Source: Klebsormidium nitens (lineage: Eukaryota > Streptophyta > Klebsormidiophyceae > Klebsormidiales > Klebsormidiaceae). Taken from it: a stretch of 64,000 nt of DNA. Of the stretch, positions 1-11,800 are shown in pieces. The stretch covers positions 62,001-126,000 of the forward strand of contig DF237164.1 in assembly GCA_000708835.1 (NCBI GenBank), in the 5' to 3' direction. The stretch's first letter is position 1; each line of letters opens with the position of its first letter. The notes beneath the pieces were generated by a model, which had not been told where the DNA came from, ran no database searches, and worked only from the letters and a program-made list of their open reading frames with translations. The position numbers and the translations under genes were made by a program.

Positions 1-684
1 CGCCAATCATGAAGTGAAGATCAAATCTCCAAACTGAAAGGTCTTTCGGCTGTCACAGTTTCTCGCAAGGAAAGCACAGAGACGTTCCCTGAGCCGATCA
101 ACCTGCCAGTTTGCTTGTCGAAAGCGCCCGGTATGAAGTACACCGACTTGAGTTGAAAAGCACCAGCGGAGTGAAACCACGCTTAGGAATCAGTTGACTA
201 TCGCCATCCAGTGTGACGTGTTACGCAAGACCCAGAGTTCGACGCGTCCCCGGTAGGTACCAGGTACGATACCGTGGATTGCAACAGCCTGGTCATGATT
301 GGCGGCGAGATTTGGTGACGCATTCACGGCTGCACGTGATCCAGAACTGATATGAGAGGTGACACCTGCGGCAGTCTGCAACACACACGATCCGCAGGGA
401 GGAAGAAGAAACTCGAGAGGGACTTCTTTGGAAGAGAACGTGCGCTCTTCAACGGCAGGGAGGGCAGGCGGGAAGGCGCTCGTCCGCCTCGCCAACGGTC
501 GTCTGCGCTGCTTGGAAATGGTTCCAGCCCTCGCAGGCTGCCCCAAGGCTGGTCGAGTTGCGAAGCCCCTGCTCTCTGCTCGGGGCCTGAATAGAAGAAG
601 TCATTTTCCCAATACAAAAGCAAGGGTTGGAGCTGCGTTCAGATGTTCCTGTTGGGGGTTTGAGGCAGTTCTTCAGCAGACAGG
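1..684. other. Left edge, upstream region of the MORN gene
   Basis: No coding region that I can support. Short open frames on both strands are low-complexity and resemble no family I know. The right part, pyrimidine-poor and GC-rich, is presumably promoter and 5' UTR of the MORN gene that starts at 685. A short stretch near 249-275 contains overlapping GGTACC palindromes. Confidence 0.5.
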
Positions 685-3600
685 ATGTCGAGCAAAAGCT
701 TGACGCGGGTGGCGAGCCAGACCCGATTGGGGGTGGGAGTGGCCGCCAAGTGTTGCAAGGATGACCGTCGAATTGAGTACAGCCCCCCCTCCCCGCTCTT
801 TCCGCTCTTTCTAGTTGCTGTCTGTTCTATCATCTATCTCCTCCGCAACACGCCTGCAGTGCCCTTTCTTCTGTGGTTCCTTCCTGAGAAACCAGACGCG
901 AGAAGCTGGGGCGAGCTAGCGGCGGTTGTTCTTCTCTTAGCAGGGGTTGTCCTTGTCCTCCGGGCCGCAGTCCCGTCCCTTCGATTGTCCCTCGCTCGGA
1001 AGAAGAATGCATCTGAGAAGGGGAGCGGAAAGCAGCTGCTGCTTCCCACTAGCTTAGCCCCCCACTCCGGAAAGAAACTGCACCAAGCCAAGATTCTAGC
1101 GTCCTCCACTGCAGTGTCCCCAGACATTGACCTTGCAAAACCCCTCCTAGCAAACAGTGCCCAAGCGTCCTCTCCGACCGGGAGCGAAAAGAGCCGCGCC
1201 CTTGCGAAGGCTACAGGGTGTGGTGTGCACAGTTACAGCAATGGGGACAGATACGAGGGGGAGTTCTATCAGGGAAGGTGCGCGGGTAATGGCGTGTATT
1301 ATTTTGCCATGAGCGGGCGCTACGAGGGCGAGTGGATCGACGGCAAGTATGATGGGTATGGCGTTGAAACGTGGTCTCGGGGGAGTCGGTACAGGGGCCA
1401 GTACAAGGAAGGGTTGCGAGACGGGCATGGGGTGTACCGATTCTACACAGGTGACGTGTATGCCGGGGATTGGAGCAAGGGGCAGAGCCATGGAGTGGGA
1501 ATGCAAACATGCGCGGATGGGAGCAGATACATTGGGGACTTCCAGTGGGGGGTAAAGCACGGGTTTGGGCGATACCATTTCAGGTGATTGGTGCAGCCTT
1601 CGTTCTTGCATTATCTCGCTCTGAGGAAGACCACTGCTTTGTGGGCGGTAGTTCTTGCGTAATGGAAGTCATTGATCAAAGCACCCTGAGGTGCTGTCAT
1701 TTGTGATGGCTTGGACTTTTGTGGAGCCGCTCGGGTGTCATCAGCATGCATTGCAGCGCGCCATGCTTGACTAGGCCGCATGTTTCATCTTTCCGCCTGT
1801 ACGTTTGCATGAGGGGGAAAACTTTTCTAGCATTGCCGGGAAGTAGTGAACGACTTTCTCCCCGGTTTGGAGCATCTTGCTTTGCAAGAAAGTGTTCAGA
1901 AGGGGTGCATTTTCATTTTTACTTACAGCTGCTAAGGTGGAAAACATGTTGGGTGTCATCGGTTCCTTCCGATGACTGCTGTCTGATTGCAGCTTCTGCC
2001 TGCTCTTTCCTCTCTCTCTATTTTCTTGCTCTTCTTGGTGTATCTTTTGTGCTCCTTCGGTACACATCAATGAACACTGACAGTGATTGGCTTGAAGAGT
2101 ATGAGCTGTCGCCAGCTGGTGCCAGCTGTCGTTAGCTGGTGCCAGCTGGCAGCGTACAGTGTGCCCGGACCTAGCGTTAGGTTAATGTCAATGTGTCACA
2201 TTTGTTCCTCGCCTCCAGAACCTGCGGTTGTACTTTTCCTTAGCTCTGATCAACAGGTGGCGATAAGATGCTTAGCTTTGCATCAGCCCTTAGTGTTAGC
2301 TTCCACTCAATGTCGTTGAACCTCCCTGTCAGTCTTGCAGTGCTCTTCGCATACAGCTCTTTCATTTATGCTGCTGAGTCTGTCGCATCTCTGCTCCTCT
2401 GCTCTTGTTCTTGGAACTCAAAATTGCATCCCCCTTTTAACCTTGCATGGGAACCCCGTTCAGCTTTTTGTCAACCGGAGCACAAAGATGAATGCCTGTT
2501 GCACAGCCCACTTATATTTACTTTTCTGATCCTACAGGAATGGGGACACATATGCTGGCGAGTACTTCAACGACAAGATGCATGGGTACGGTGTCTACTC
2601 ATTCGCGAACGGTCACCGGTATGAAGGCGCGTGGCACGAGGGCCGGAAACAGGGGCTGGGGCTTTACACGTTCAGGAATGGGGAGACGAGAGCGGGATAT
2701 TGGAACAGGGGGGCGCTCGAGACTCGGAGCACTCAAGCGGCGGACCCCCTGGCACCACATATGGTGCATCACAGCAAGGTTCTACACGCAGTCCAGGTGC
2801 GTGCTGATTCTACGCAGGCGTTACCTTCTGTTTACCTGTTTCACCTTGATTCTTTTCCTCCAGTCTAGTACAACTACAAAACTTCCAAATTAATACAAAT
2901 ATAGAACTGTTAGAGTGTAAGCTTTGAAGCCAGGGAGCTTGGCCGGTTATGCTGAGACTTGGTAGAAGAAAGTGAAGCTTTCGACCGAGAGGAAAGAGCT
3001 CTGGCTTACTTGTCTGAACCAATTCTGCCGTTCTTGTTTTGCGACATTGTCTTCTTGACTTTCTTGATCTTCCCCGTCAAGGGGAGGCATCGTTTGAGTG
3101 GAAGCTAACTTTCGCTCTTCGGTCTATTCGGCTGTTTCTTGATTGTTCTTGGGTCCAACGCAAAGCACCTCTCTTGCATACATTCAAATGGGGCAGACGA
3201 CAACTGACCGATTGCATGTCATTTCGGGGATGAGTCTTGTTGCCCTTCGATGCTTTTCAGGTCTTGTCCTTGCTGTTACATATTTGGATCGGGCTGAGGG
3301 GCATGAGCTACGGTATTCTGATTGAGACCGCAAATTCGGTTTGGGCAGATTTAGGACCCTCTATCACGTTGTCCGGTTTCAAGATGTCCCAACTGACAAC
3401 CGAGTTTTTTCCACCCCCCTATTTGGCGCATCTCAGCCGCCCTTCGGGATTCGGATTGTGAATCGTGCGCTTCCCCTTGGCTGTCATTTGGGGAGGGATT
3501 TTCTGAAAGGTCCAGTTGTGATTGGTCTGCAAGGTGTTTCCAAGTGTTGTCTCGCTAAACCATTCTTGTTTTAGTGCTAAACCATTCTGTCACCATTCGT

Positions 3601-3802
3601 TTTGCAGGAAGCCCGGCGTGCTCAGTCCAAGGCCGACGCTTTGTCGTCCATCAATCAGGATAGGGTCAGCGGTGCGGTTTCGGCGGCCAACAGGGCCGCC
3701 CTCGCGGCGCGAGTCGCGGCAGTCAAGGCCACTCAACGTGCCACAATTAGCAGCCTCAGCAGCTTGTCATTCTCTCCGCTGGCTCAGGCAGCGGGCTATT
3801 AG
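685..3802 (+). CDS. Membrane-anchored MORN-repeat protein (plant family)
   Basis: Three exons: 685-1583, 2538-2796, 3608-3802 (450 aa); phases join exactly (AG|G, then phase 0). Residues 38-53 and 78-95 are hydrophobic and likely membrane segments, followed by a basic Ser/Lys-rich linker to about 170. Eight MORN units follow (YEGEF, YEGEW, YRGQY, YAGDW, YIGDF, YAGEY, YEGAW types), the last three in exon 2. Exon 3 encodes an Ala-rich helix (RAALAARVAAVKA) that closely resembles the C-terminal signature of Arabidopsis MORN proteins such as At4g17080 and At1g77660, often misnamed SET7/9-like. There is no SET domain and no lipid-kinase domain. MORN repeats generally mediate membrane or protein contacts; the actual role of this family is not established. 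The start is the first Met of the open frame, ahead of the hydrophobic segments. It converges tail-to-tail on LSM12. Confidence 0.88.
2101..2150. repeat. Decamer tandem repeat in MORN intron 1
   Basis: Five consecutive 10-bp units in register, consensus gccagctggt, each built around the CAGCTG palindrome (units 1, 3 and 4 vary). It sits in the first intron, mid-way between the exons. Confidence 0.8.
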
Positions 3803-5048
3803 CACGCGCGCTCTGATTTGAATAAGTTGAGGAGTAGAGTCGGGCCTCGTCATCTCGCGAGGCCCATTATTGGGGCGATTGAGGCGCCTTTTGAGATGCT
3901 AGCTGATTGGGACGGATCAGCGGGCGAATGTGAAGAGGTAATCAGTGCTGGCAAGCATTGTGTATACTAAGTCTAATGTTGGGGTTCAGGTTTTGACAGA
4001 TTCAGCCCGATCGGACCGAGGCCTTTGCTTATCATTGGTTCACGGATTAGTCCCAGTCAACGAAAGTGTCCTTTGTAGGTATGGTATTCACAGCTTATAT
4101 AGTATGGTACAGAGGGTCCTGCGAACGCGGGACTTGGAACGTGGACCGGACAATTGCCTAAAGCTTGTTACGCATCAGACTATCCTTTATATGTAATCAA
4201 TTGGCCATTACCCGTCAATTTTAGGCTTGCCACTTCAAAAACTGATTGACAGGGAACCGCATTGGCGGCCCAGACGTGAATGTTTCTTAAAGCAGGTTAG
4301 ACCGTCGAAGTATCAACACAACACATTATGTCAGTTTGTGCGGGCCGCAGCTGCTGCGCACGTATGCACTTGTGATGTAGGTATAATGCGCTCTACTTTA
4401 GCTCGCACGTGGCACCCATGCATGTACAATCAGCTGATCATGTATATATATCATCTTATGTGAGAGTTTGTATAGCCGGCCTTGGCGCCGCGCCATGCAA
4501 TATATGCGCGCTTCATCACGGCTGCAGCATGCAGCTATAGTATATGTTGTATACGCTAGCTAGGTACTAGTCACAGATCCAAGTGCATCAAGAAGTAGAA
4601 AATAGTGAATATCATCACATGCAATATCTGCATCTTTTTGTTGTGCGCGCAGGCATGAGCAAGCTGGGCAAAACTTGCGTGTGCATCATCCTGCAACAAC
4701 AATTGTTAATGCTATTGTACATGTGGACGGTCTCCAGTATATTGCTGAATGATTGATGTTCTGATTGAGATGATGCGGATGCATGCTAGCATGCGCTTGA
4801 ACTTTCGGGTAGACGACAAACCGTGTCCTCATGCTGCGGGTCTTGTTTGCACAACTTCCAAGTCCGCATTCCACAGGTCCGACATTGCCGTACATTGCCA
4901 AAAGATGTACGGCCACATGACAGAGCTGCCTCCGCAGAACACTTGCTCTTCCGAGACAGGCAGTTACAGAAATTCGAAAACATCCCAGCTCAGATATGGA
5001 CTTTCTTGTTCATCATTCAAACATCAGAAACTTAAGCAGTTTTCGTGG
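3803..5048. other. Tail-to-tail intergenic region, MORN/LSM12
   Basis: No gene supported. It must contain the 3' UTRs of both converging genes. The stretch around 4430-4830 is AT-rich and unusually dense in short palindromes (TATATA, GCATGC, CTAGCTAG, TGCAGCATGCAG), a texture seen again in other intergenic tails of this window. Confidence 0.6.
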
Positions 5049-7867
5049 TCATGATGATGACACTGGGAACTGCCGTCGCAACTGCTCCAACTGCAGGTGA
5101 GGAACGAAAGAGGTTAGGCAGACGCCACTTCCACATGAACTGCGTCCCATCCTGAAGTGACCTTTGTGTGTAGATTAGTGCAGGCATGACAATCCGATAG
5201 GTCACTCCAGCCTGACTGAAAATTCCAAAGGTGGAAAGCATGGTGAGAGAGAAGTCTTGAGGCTTCCTTCGTGCGCCAATTCCGTGGACTATATAGTCAA
5301 TTGCCAATTGATTGTTGCTGATTGATTTAACACTTGTCAAACCGCACGGGATTATCTAGTCAAGCGCCGATTGATTGTTGCTGATCGATGTAACACTCTG
5401 TCAAAACGGAAATGCACAGTGAGTCCTATCTCGTGCTGGGGTGGTTAGAGAAAAGCCCCGTAGTAGTGAGTGAGCACGCTGCGGTCTTCCCAACAAACCG
5501 CAAAACCCTCCCGAAGTCGACAGAGCCTCCCACGACCAAACCCGAAATGCATCCCCCCAAGCAACCAGCGACTCTGCAATTCGAAGGGGACCACAAACAA
5601 TTCCAAACACTCACCACTTTTCGCACCCGCTCCAAGCTCTGTGCATTGCCCCCCGACGCGTTCTCCGGCCGGTACGGACCGCTTATTCGCACCTCGTCCA
5701 GGACCACGATCACGGTCTTCTCCCACCGGACGGGCAACCTGCGGGGCGCCAAGCACATCTTACGGCAAGCACATAAGCAATGCCAAGCGGGTGACGTCCA
5801 TCCGGTCACCCGTGCTAAGAATGACAGAAGCAGCTCCCCTTCTCAAGAATGCATGGCGAAACAAGGCAGGCTGCGAATGCAACAGATGCGTCCAGTTCGC
5901 CGGGCGGAGATCTGTCCCTCTTTGACAAGATTGACTAAACGCGATGAGAAACGTCTGACAAACCCCCTTTCCCCTTGAGAACGCACGTAAGCCAAAAAGA
6001 CTTTACAAAAGCACACCCCCCAGTCGTTAGTTTTCACGTCAAGGAGTGACCGCTTCAAAACCTTGCATGATGCAAGTAGAAGGTCAGGTAAACGAGGGCA
6101 AACTGAGCTAGCTTCATGGCCAGAATGTGATCCTATCAAGTCAAACAAGCCCTCCAATAGGCAGTGCAAACATGGTCCAACTGTCGGAACACTCCAACGT
6201 TCAACGATTGATAGGAACAGGAGTACACACGGTTTGTTCAGGGGCCAGAGCTCACGTTTTACCCAGGGCATCAAAGATGTCCTGTCCCTCGTCAGAGACG
6301 CCAACCCCGATCCTCCCCGCATCAAGCTCCGCTTGCCTGCAGAAAGGGACGGCCAAGGATGTTTTCAGTCTAGTTCTAATGAACGGTGTTTAGATCCTGC
6401 CCTGCCCTCTGTTTGGTGCCCATGGTCTCGATCAAGAGGCAGCAGCTCCGCAATATGAAGCGCTAGAGCCGTTCTCGACTGTCAGCGAGAAGTTGGTGAA
6501 AATCAGGGACACTTCTCGGGTATCAGCCAGAAACAGGAAAGGAACTGGTAAGCCAGATGCGCTCAGGGGATCCCGAGGGCCCTGCGAGAGCACCTGAAAG
6601 AAACCCACCGCCTAGGACAAGTGAAGGGGTGTGAGGGGGCTTGGACGCACAGGCGGCCTGGCATGTTTCCAGAGGGCATATTTTATTCAGATCCTCACCA
6701 AACTGAACAATTGAAGATCTGCCAGCAGGGGCCACCATACAATGATTGAATTGCTTAGAATGATCAGCGGACAGCATATCGGTGCCTCTGGCAGCCAGTC
6801 TCACAAAGCAATCTCAAAAACACCAAATTACGACATGAAGGCTGCGCAGCAAAGAAAGCGCCGCAAGACACGAGGTACTACGCAACTTCCTAAAGACGCA
6901 GGTTGGTGACGCCCGTGCTTCTAGCGCTGCAAATGACCTGTGAGTGGGCACCCAAACGAGGGATAAAGGGGCGAGTGACATTCCGTTGGCTGCCCAGTCT
7001 ATTGTGCCAGTAATAACCTTAATTGCTTCCGCACCGGGTTTTGAGTTCCGTGTTGACATGTCACTTGAAGGTGAGAACAAGCCAACAAGCTCAATGCAGT
7101 TCTGACACCTCGTGACTGTCAAAACACTAGCACAAGAATAGTGCTGATTCCAGGCAGGCGGCTGACAGCGACTCAATTGCATTATTAGGAAATTCAGGGG
7201 GAAGGCAAGCCTGGGATAGTGAGTGGTGTCGCTTTCGAAATTATATGACATGAGCCCGCTCCCTTCGGTCTCAATCCGTCAACTCTACAGTGGTCAACAC
7301 TCGCAATGGCTGATTACAATGTTATACCACCTGATGTGCAATCAACTCAAGCGCTCATGGTAAAGGTAGGAAGGGACGATACTCCGCAGCAAGCACACCG
7401 TCTGATCCTGTGCTTTACATCAAAATGTGACGTCTGAAAAGTCGTAGTCAGATTTATTCCAATTGAAATATCATCTGAGCCAAACAAGTTGCACTCGAAG
7501 TATGCTCCGTAGCGTGCTGCTAATCCATATCGTACGCTTTCGCTTTTGGCAATGCACGACGCAGACGCTCAGGGAACCTGACGACTCACTTGATGGCTGC
7601 CTCCTCTCTTTGCTGCACCAGCGTCTGGTCCACCCTCAGGTTCCGCAAGTCCGGCAGGTCCCCCCCTTGCCCCACTTGCTTCCAGTCCCTGACGCAGCTT
7701 GTCTTCAGAAACCTCAGACTGCGCTTACTCCCACTGCTGCCAATTTCCTGGAGCACAAGCGTCCGAGAGTTGCGATCGTGCAGTATAAGCTCCCCCTCGA
7801 AGTCCTCCCCCAGAGTGGTTGAGAAGGCGATGCGCGCGCCGACGGGGTAATCTGCTCCATTCTCCAT
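5049..7867 (-). CDS. LSM12: LSM12 homologue
   Basis: Four exons on the minus strand: 7867-7590, 6336-6256, 5738-5615, 5090-5049 (174 aa). Splice phases join without adjustment. Residues about 6-75 form the Lsm-like fold (LGEDFEGEL, LVLQEIG, LRFLK). Residues about 85-165 form the AD domain, with REEAAIK, the IGVGV turn, FDALGKTLPVRW and VVLDEVRISGPY, all landmarks of the eukaryotic LSM12 family. Length fits (human about 195, plants about 185). The family is linked to RNA binding and, in animals, to ataxin-2 complexes; this role is from family knowledge. The start chosen (MENGADY) lies directly before the Lsm domain; a Met 16 codons upstream in frame is possible but has no family support. The last coding exon encodes only 13 residues (LEQLRRQF...) plus stop. 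The gene is head-to-head with RBM25. Confidence 0.9.
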
Positions 7868-8876
7868 CCTCGCACTGCAATTCAAATGATCAAGCGCAGC
7901 ACTTCCGCATCTCAAAAACTGGCTTCCATTGACAATTGCGTCTTTGCTTGTTTGCTTTCTATTCTCGACCTACGGGACTAAAGTAGAATATAGAAGAGTA
8001 GGGTAGAATGTAAGCCCAGCTTGGAAAGAAACACAACACACCCAAGCTGGGCTTCACAGGGAATTCTCGTAGGCTGTTGCCCAATTCAGGCGCTGTCTGA
8101 ACCGGGCGCCGCCCTGATTGCCGGTGCAAGCCTGCGAGGACTGTGCAGGGTGCCAGGGGAACCACTGATCAGTTGTGTGCCTGCATCAGCACTTCAATTG
8201 CGCTGCACCTAATCCTTGCGCCATGGTCGCCCTCTGCCCCGCCCTGAAAGCTCAGCTCGTTATTTTACAGTGGAGGCGTGATCAGCACGAGGAGCTGATT
8301 CAAAATCCATTTCCAGATTCCAATCGACGTGATATTCATGATACTACCTCACAAAATCCATGTACCCAAAAGCCCGCGGGACGTCACGGTCAGGTTAAAA
8401 TCAATGCAAACCCAATTGTTTGCAGAAAAACTATTAGTGCAAGCCGTGCTTCGATCATGTGCAGGTCCAAGGTGAATGCAATGCCCTGGATGTATGTAAA
8501 ACGGCCCCACCATAGCCCCATGCCTTTGATAGTGCACGGGCTTGTAGAGAAGTCAACATCATCTCGCAATTGACGAAACCAGTTTTGTAATTTAATTTAT
8601 AAGACCAAATTACGCATCTGGGTACATTGTACATAGGGCCAATCTCTGCGTATAATATAGGTACTGAAGGTAGGACACTCAAGTTTCAACCCAACAAGAA
8701 AGAAGACTGGATTGAGTTTTGAAGTTGCACTGGCAGACAATGACATTGGCAGCTGAGGGCGCCATTGGCATAAGGGAGCTCTGCTGATGATTTTGCGAAG
8801 CTTTCCTTGGGTTGCCCATCAGGAACTTGAGCCTTGTGCTTGACATCGAGGCCCCGAGATCGTGGTTGCGGTTGCG
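7868..8876. promoter_or_regulatory. Divergent upstream region, LSM12/RBM25
   Basis: About 1.0 kb separates the two start codons, transcribed outward. Two RNA-processing genes may therefore share promoter elements. I see no clear TATA box or known motif. Long minus-strand frames at 8679-9141 are shadows of RBM25 exon 1 and its intron. Confidence 0.5.
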
Positions 8877-11800
8877 ATGAATCCATACGCCAATCAGACT
8901 GCGCCTGGCGAACCGCGGCCGCCAGGCCCGCCAACTCATGGAGCCGGGCCTCCTCAGATGCAGCAATACGCGCAGTTTCCTGGATTTCAGCAGCAAGGTG
9001 AGTTTCTTCTTTACTGGCTTGATCTCGAGTAGCAAAGTTGAGATTTGAAGTTCCATATGCATTGGCATTTGCGACGCAGTTATCGGGGTGTGTACTTGAG
9101 GGCAGGGATGCTGCGAGCACACTCAACGCACTCGAGAGCATCGGCCGCCTCCAGGTAGCATATCATTCTCCAATCCAGAGTGGGCGTGATAATGGTGAAT
9201 ATGTGAGATTCAGGTGGATAGTTGCTGTTTCCTTCTGTGACACATAGCATGTTCTCCTGGTCAACAGTGTCTGGTTGCGGGGACAGCAGACGAGCAGACG
9301 ATGCCTTGCACTTGGAATGTAGAGTCCCTGCAGCTTTGTACCTTCAGCTTGCGGTATGTCTCAACCTCTTCTCATCCGCTGATCACTTGCTAAGGGTCAC
9401 AATCGGACACTTGACGGAGCCTTCTCGTGCTCTTTTGGCCCAAGAATGCATTCCGAAGTGAAAGCCTTGGCTGGAAGAGACGGTAAAGTGGTGGTTCCAA
9501 ATCGGATGCTTCTCAATTGTTTCGCATCAAAAAATTCAACCACGGTGCTATGTTTGGCCTTGCAAGGCCGTAGTGATTATGTCGTGGTCCTCCAATGGTT
9601 GGACTTCGCTTGGTTCATTGCCGAGCTCGGAGGTCTCAGCACTCGGTGAAGAGAAGTGTGTCGTGTGTCTGCTGATACCTCTTTCAAAAGGCGGAGACTG
9701 CTGAAGTGCTGCCGTAGTTCCACAGAGCAGCAAACAATCATCAGCGGAAATCAAAATAATTGTTCGCCCTACCACCAGCCAGATTTCTGGCTTTTGCGAG
9801 TCTCGCTTGCACTTCAGTTAGTTGGAGAGCCTTGTTTGTACAAGTAAAGCTGAAGTTGGAATTTACTGTCGATGAAAGTTGCTGTCATCAGAGAGGTGAG
9901 CTCAATTGCTTGCATCCTGCGTCTCAGGTAAGCCTCCAACTCAGTCATTGTGAGCAGATTCAGAACGTAACTTGTGTACTTGTGTAACTAATATCTAGGA
10001 GGTCCAAAATTAACAAAGGTATTGTCAGCAGTAGAGGCAATATCGCTTTCGATGCATCAGAATTTCTTTCAGTGCCTCCTGTAATTTCTTCATTCAAGGT
10101 AGAAAGTCCTCAGGGTAATACTGGTGATAGCCTATGCAAGTATCCCTGCGCTTATCCGCTCGCAGCAAACTTTGCAGGGATGCCTCAGTACCCCGGCATG
10201 CCTTACAACACGTTTGGGCGGCCGCCCTACCCCGTCGCCCGTCCAATCACTCTTCCACGCCCCGGCCAGATGGCGTATCCTCCGCGCCCTCCGTCATTCC
10301 GCCCTCCTGTCGGGTTTCCACCTCCGGGGGCGCCGCCAATGGCCCCCCTCCCCAAGCCTTCCACCACCATGTACGTCGGAAAGATTGCGCCGACAGTGGA
10401 CGACGACCTGGTGCGGTCCATCTTAGAGGTACGTACCAGCGAGCACCTACCTCGGAGGTTCATATCAGCGATTGTCATGGACTTCTGCAGTGCAAAAGCT
10501 TGGGAACACTGCGCTTCTCGTGACCACTCCTCCAGGTCTGCTACAGGCAGGAGAACTGCAAGTATTCACGATTTTGGTCGATGCTAACAAAGCATACTCT
10601 GCAATAGTTTGCTGGCTGTGAAGCAACTGCTTGTGGAAGGGATCCCTGTGTGTTGCAAGACATCCTTACGGTTGCACCTTATGAAGGCAGCTTTGTCTTT
10701 GCATGTCTACACTGAGCTAATCTGTCGGGCTGACGATGCTGATGCGGTCCAGGTTCTTGTAGCCTCCACACCATTGCCTGCCAGTATCTATTGTGCATTC
10801 ATGCTGAAGATTCAAATGGTTCTACTTTCGTGGCTTGCCGAAGGCTCATTTGGTTCTCTTCTGACACTCGCATGATGCACCTCAGGTGTGTGGGCCGCTG
10901 AAGAGTTGGAAGCGGGCCGCTGGAAAAGGGTTTGGCTTTGCGGAATATGAGTTGGCCGAAGGCGTTCTGCGGGCCATGCGGCTCTTGAAAGACCTACCCA
11001 TTGATGGACAGGAGCTTCTCGTAAGTTCTCAATGCTTCCTGCTTCGAGCATTAATGTTTGTGCACTAGAAGCAGTGAACATCTTGCTTCTTGTACGATTT
11101 AATGTTTGGAGATTCATTCGGTCGATAGATTACTGTGGCAATCAACGGAAAGGAAACTACTAGGTTGCCCATTGACCACTTTTCGCATCTGCCACCAATC
11201 GTCGGCGCGTGTCAATGTCTAGCTCAAGAATGAGAGAGGAGACCATCGTAATTTATTTTAACATGCCCTTGATGGCCTTGAAACCGCTCCCCGAACCGTC
11301 CTTGCCACATCTTTGACCTTCATGTCCTCTTACCTCAACAGGTGAACGTTAACGACGCCACCCGACTTTATTTAGAGCAGTACAGCGCCACGAAGAAGCT
11401 TCAAAAGGCGCCTGGTTCCGGTGCCGAACCGGAAGTCGTCATCGAAGACGAAGCAGACGATGGAGGGGCCAAGGAGCCGAAAGACGAAAAAATGGAAGAC
11501 GGCGAGAAGGCGGGAGAAGCAAAACCGGCCGCAGCAACAGCAGGGAAGATGAATACGGATGAGGAGAAGGGGGAGGGGGGAGAGAAGACCCCGGAAGATG
11601 AGGACGAAAGCGAGGACCGAGAAGCGAAGGAGAAGTTGGAAGAACTGCTCAAGGGGAGGTGAGGAGGGCGGGACGGTGGGGGTCTGGTCAAAGATTGCCT
11701 GCACGAGGCGCAGTAGCATGGGCGGTAGAGCCGGAAATCTGCACAGTGGCCTGATGTTTGTTTCCCATAACTTTGACGGTTTCTTTTGAATCCAGTCACT

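Noticed and set aside
6254-6263. Donor at ctgg|gtaaaa for LSM12 exon 2
   Set aside because: The resulting phase does not join to exon 3; the donor seven bases downstream (ac|gtgagc) gives the family sequence DALGKTLPVRW.
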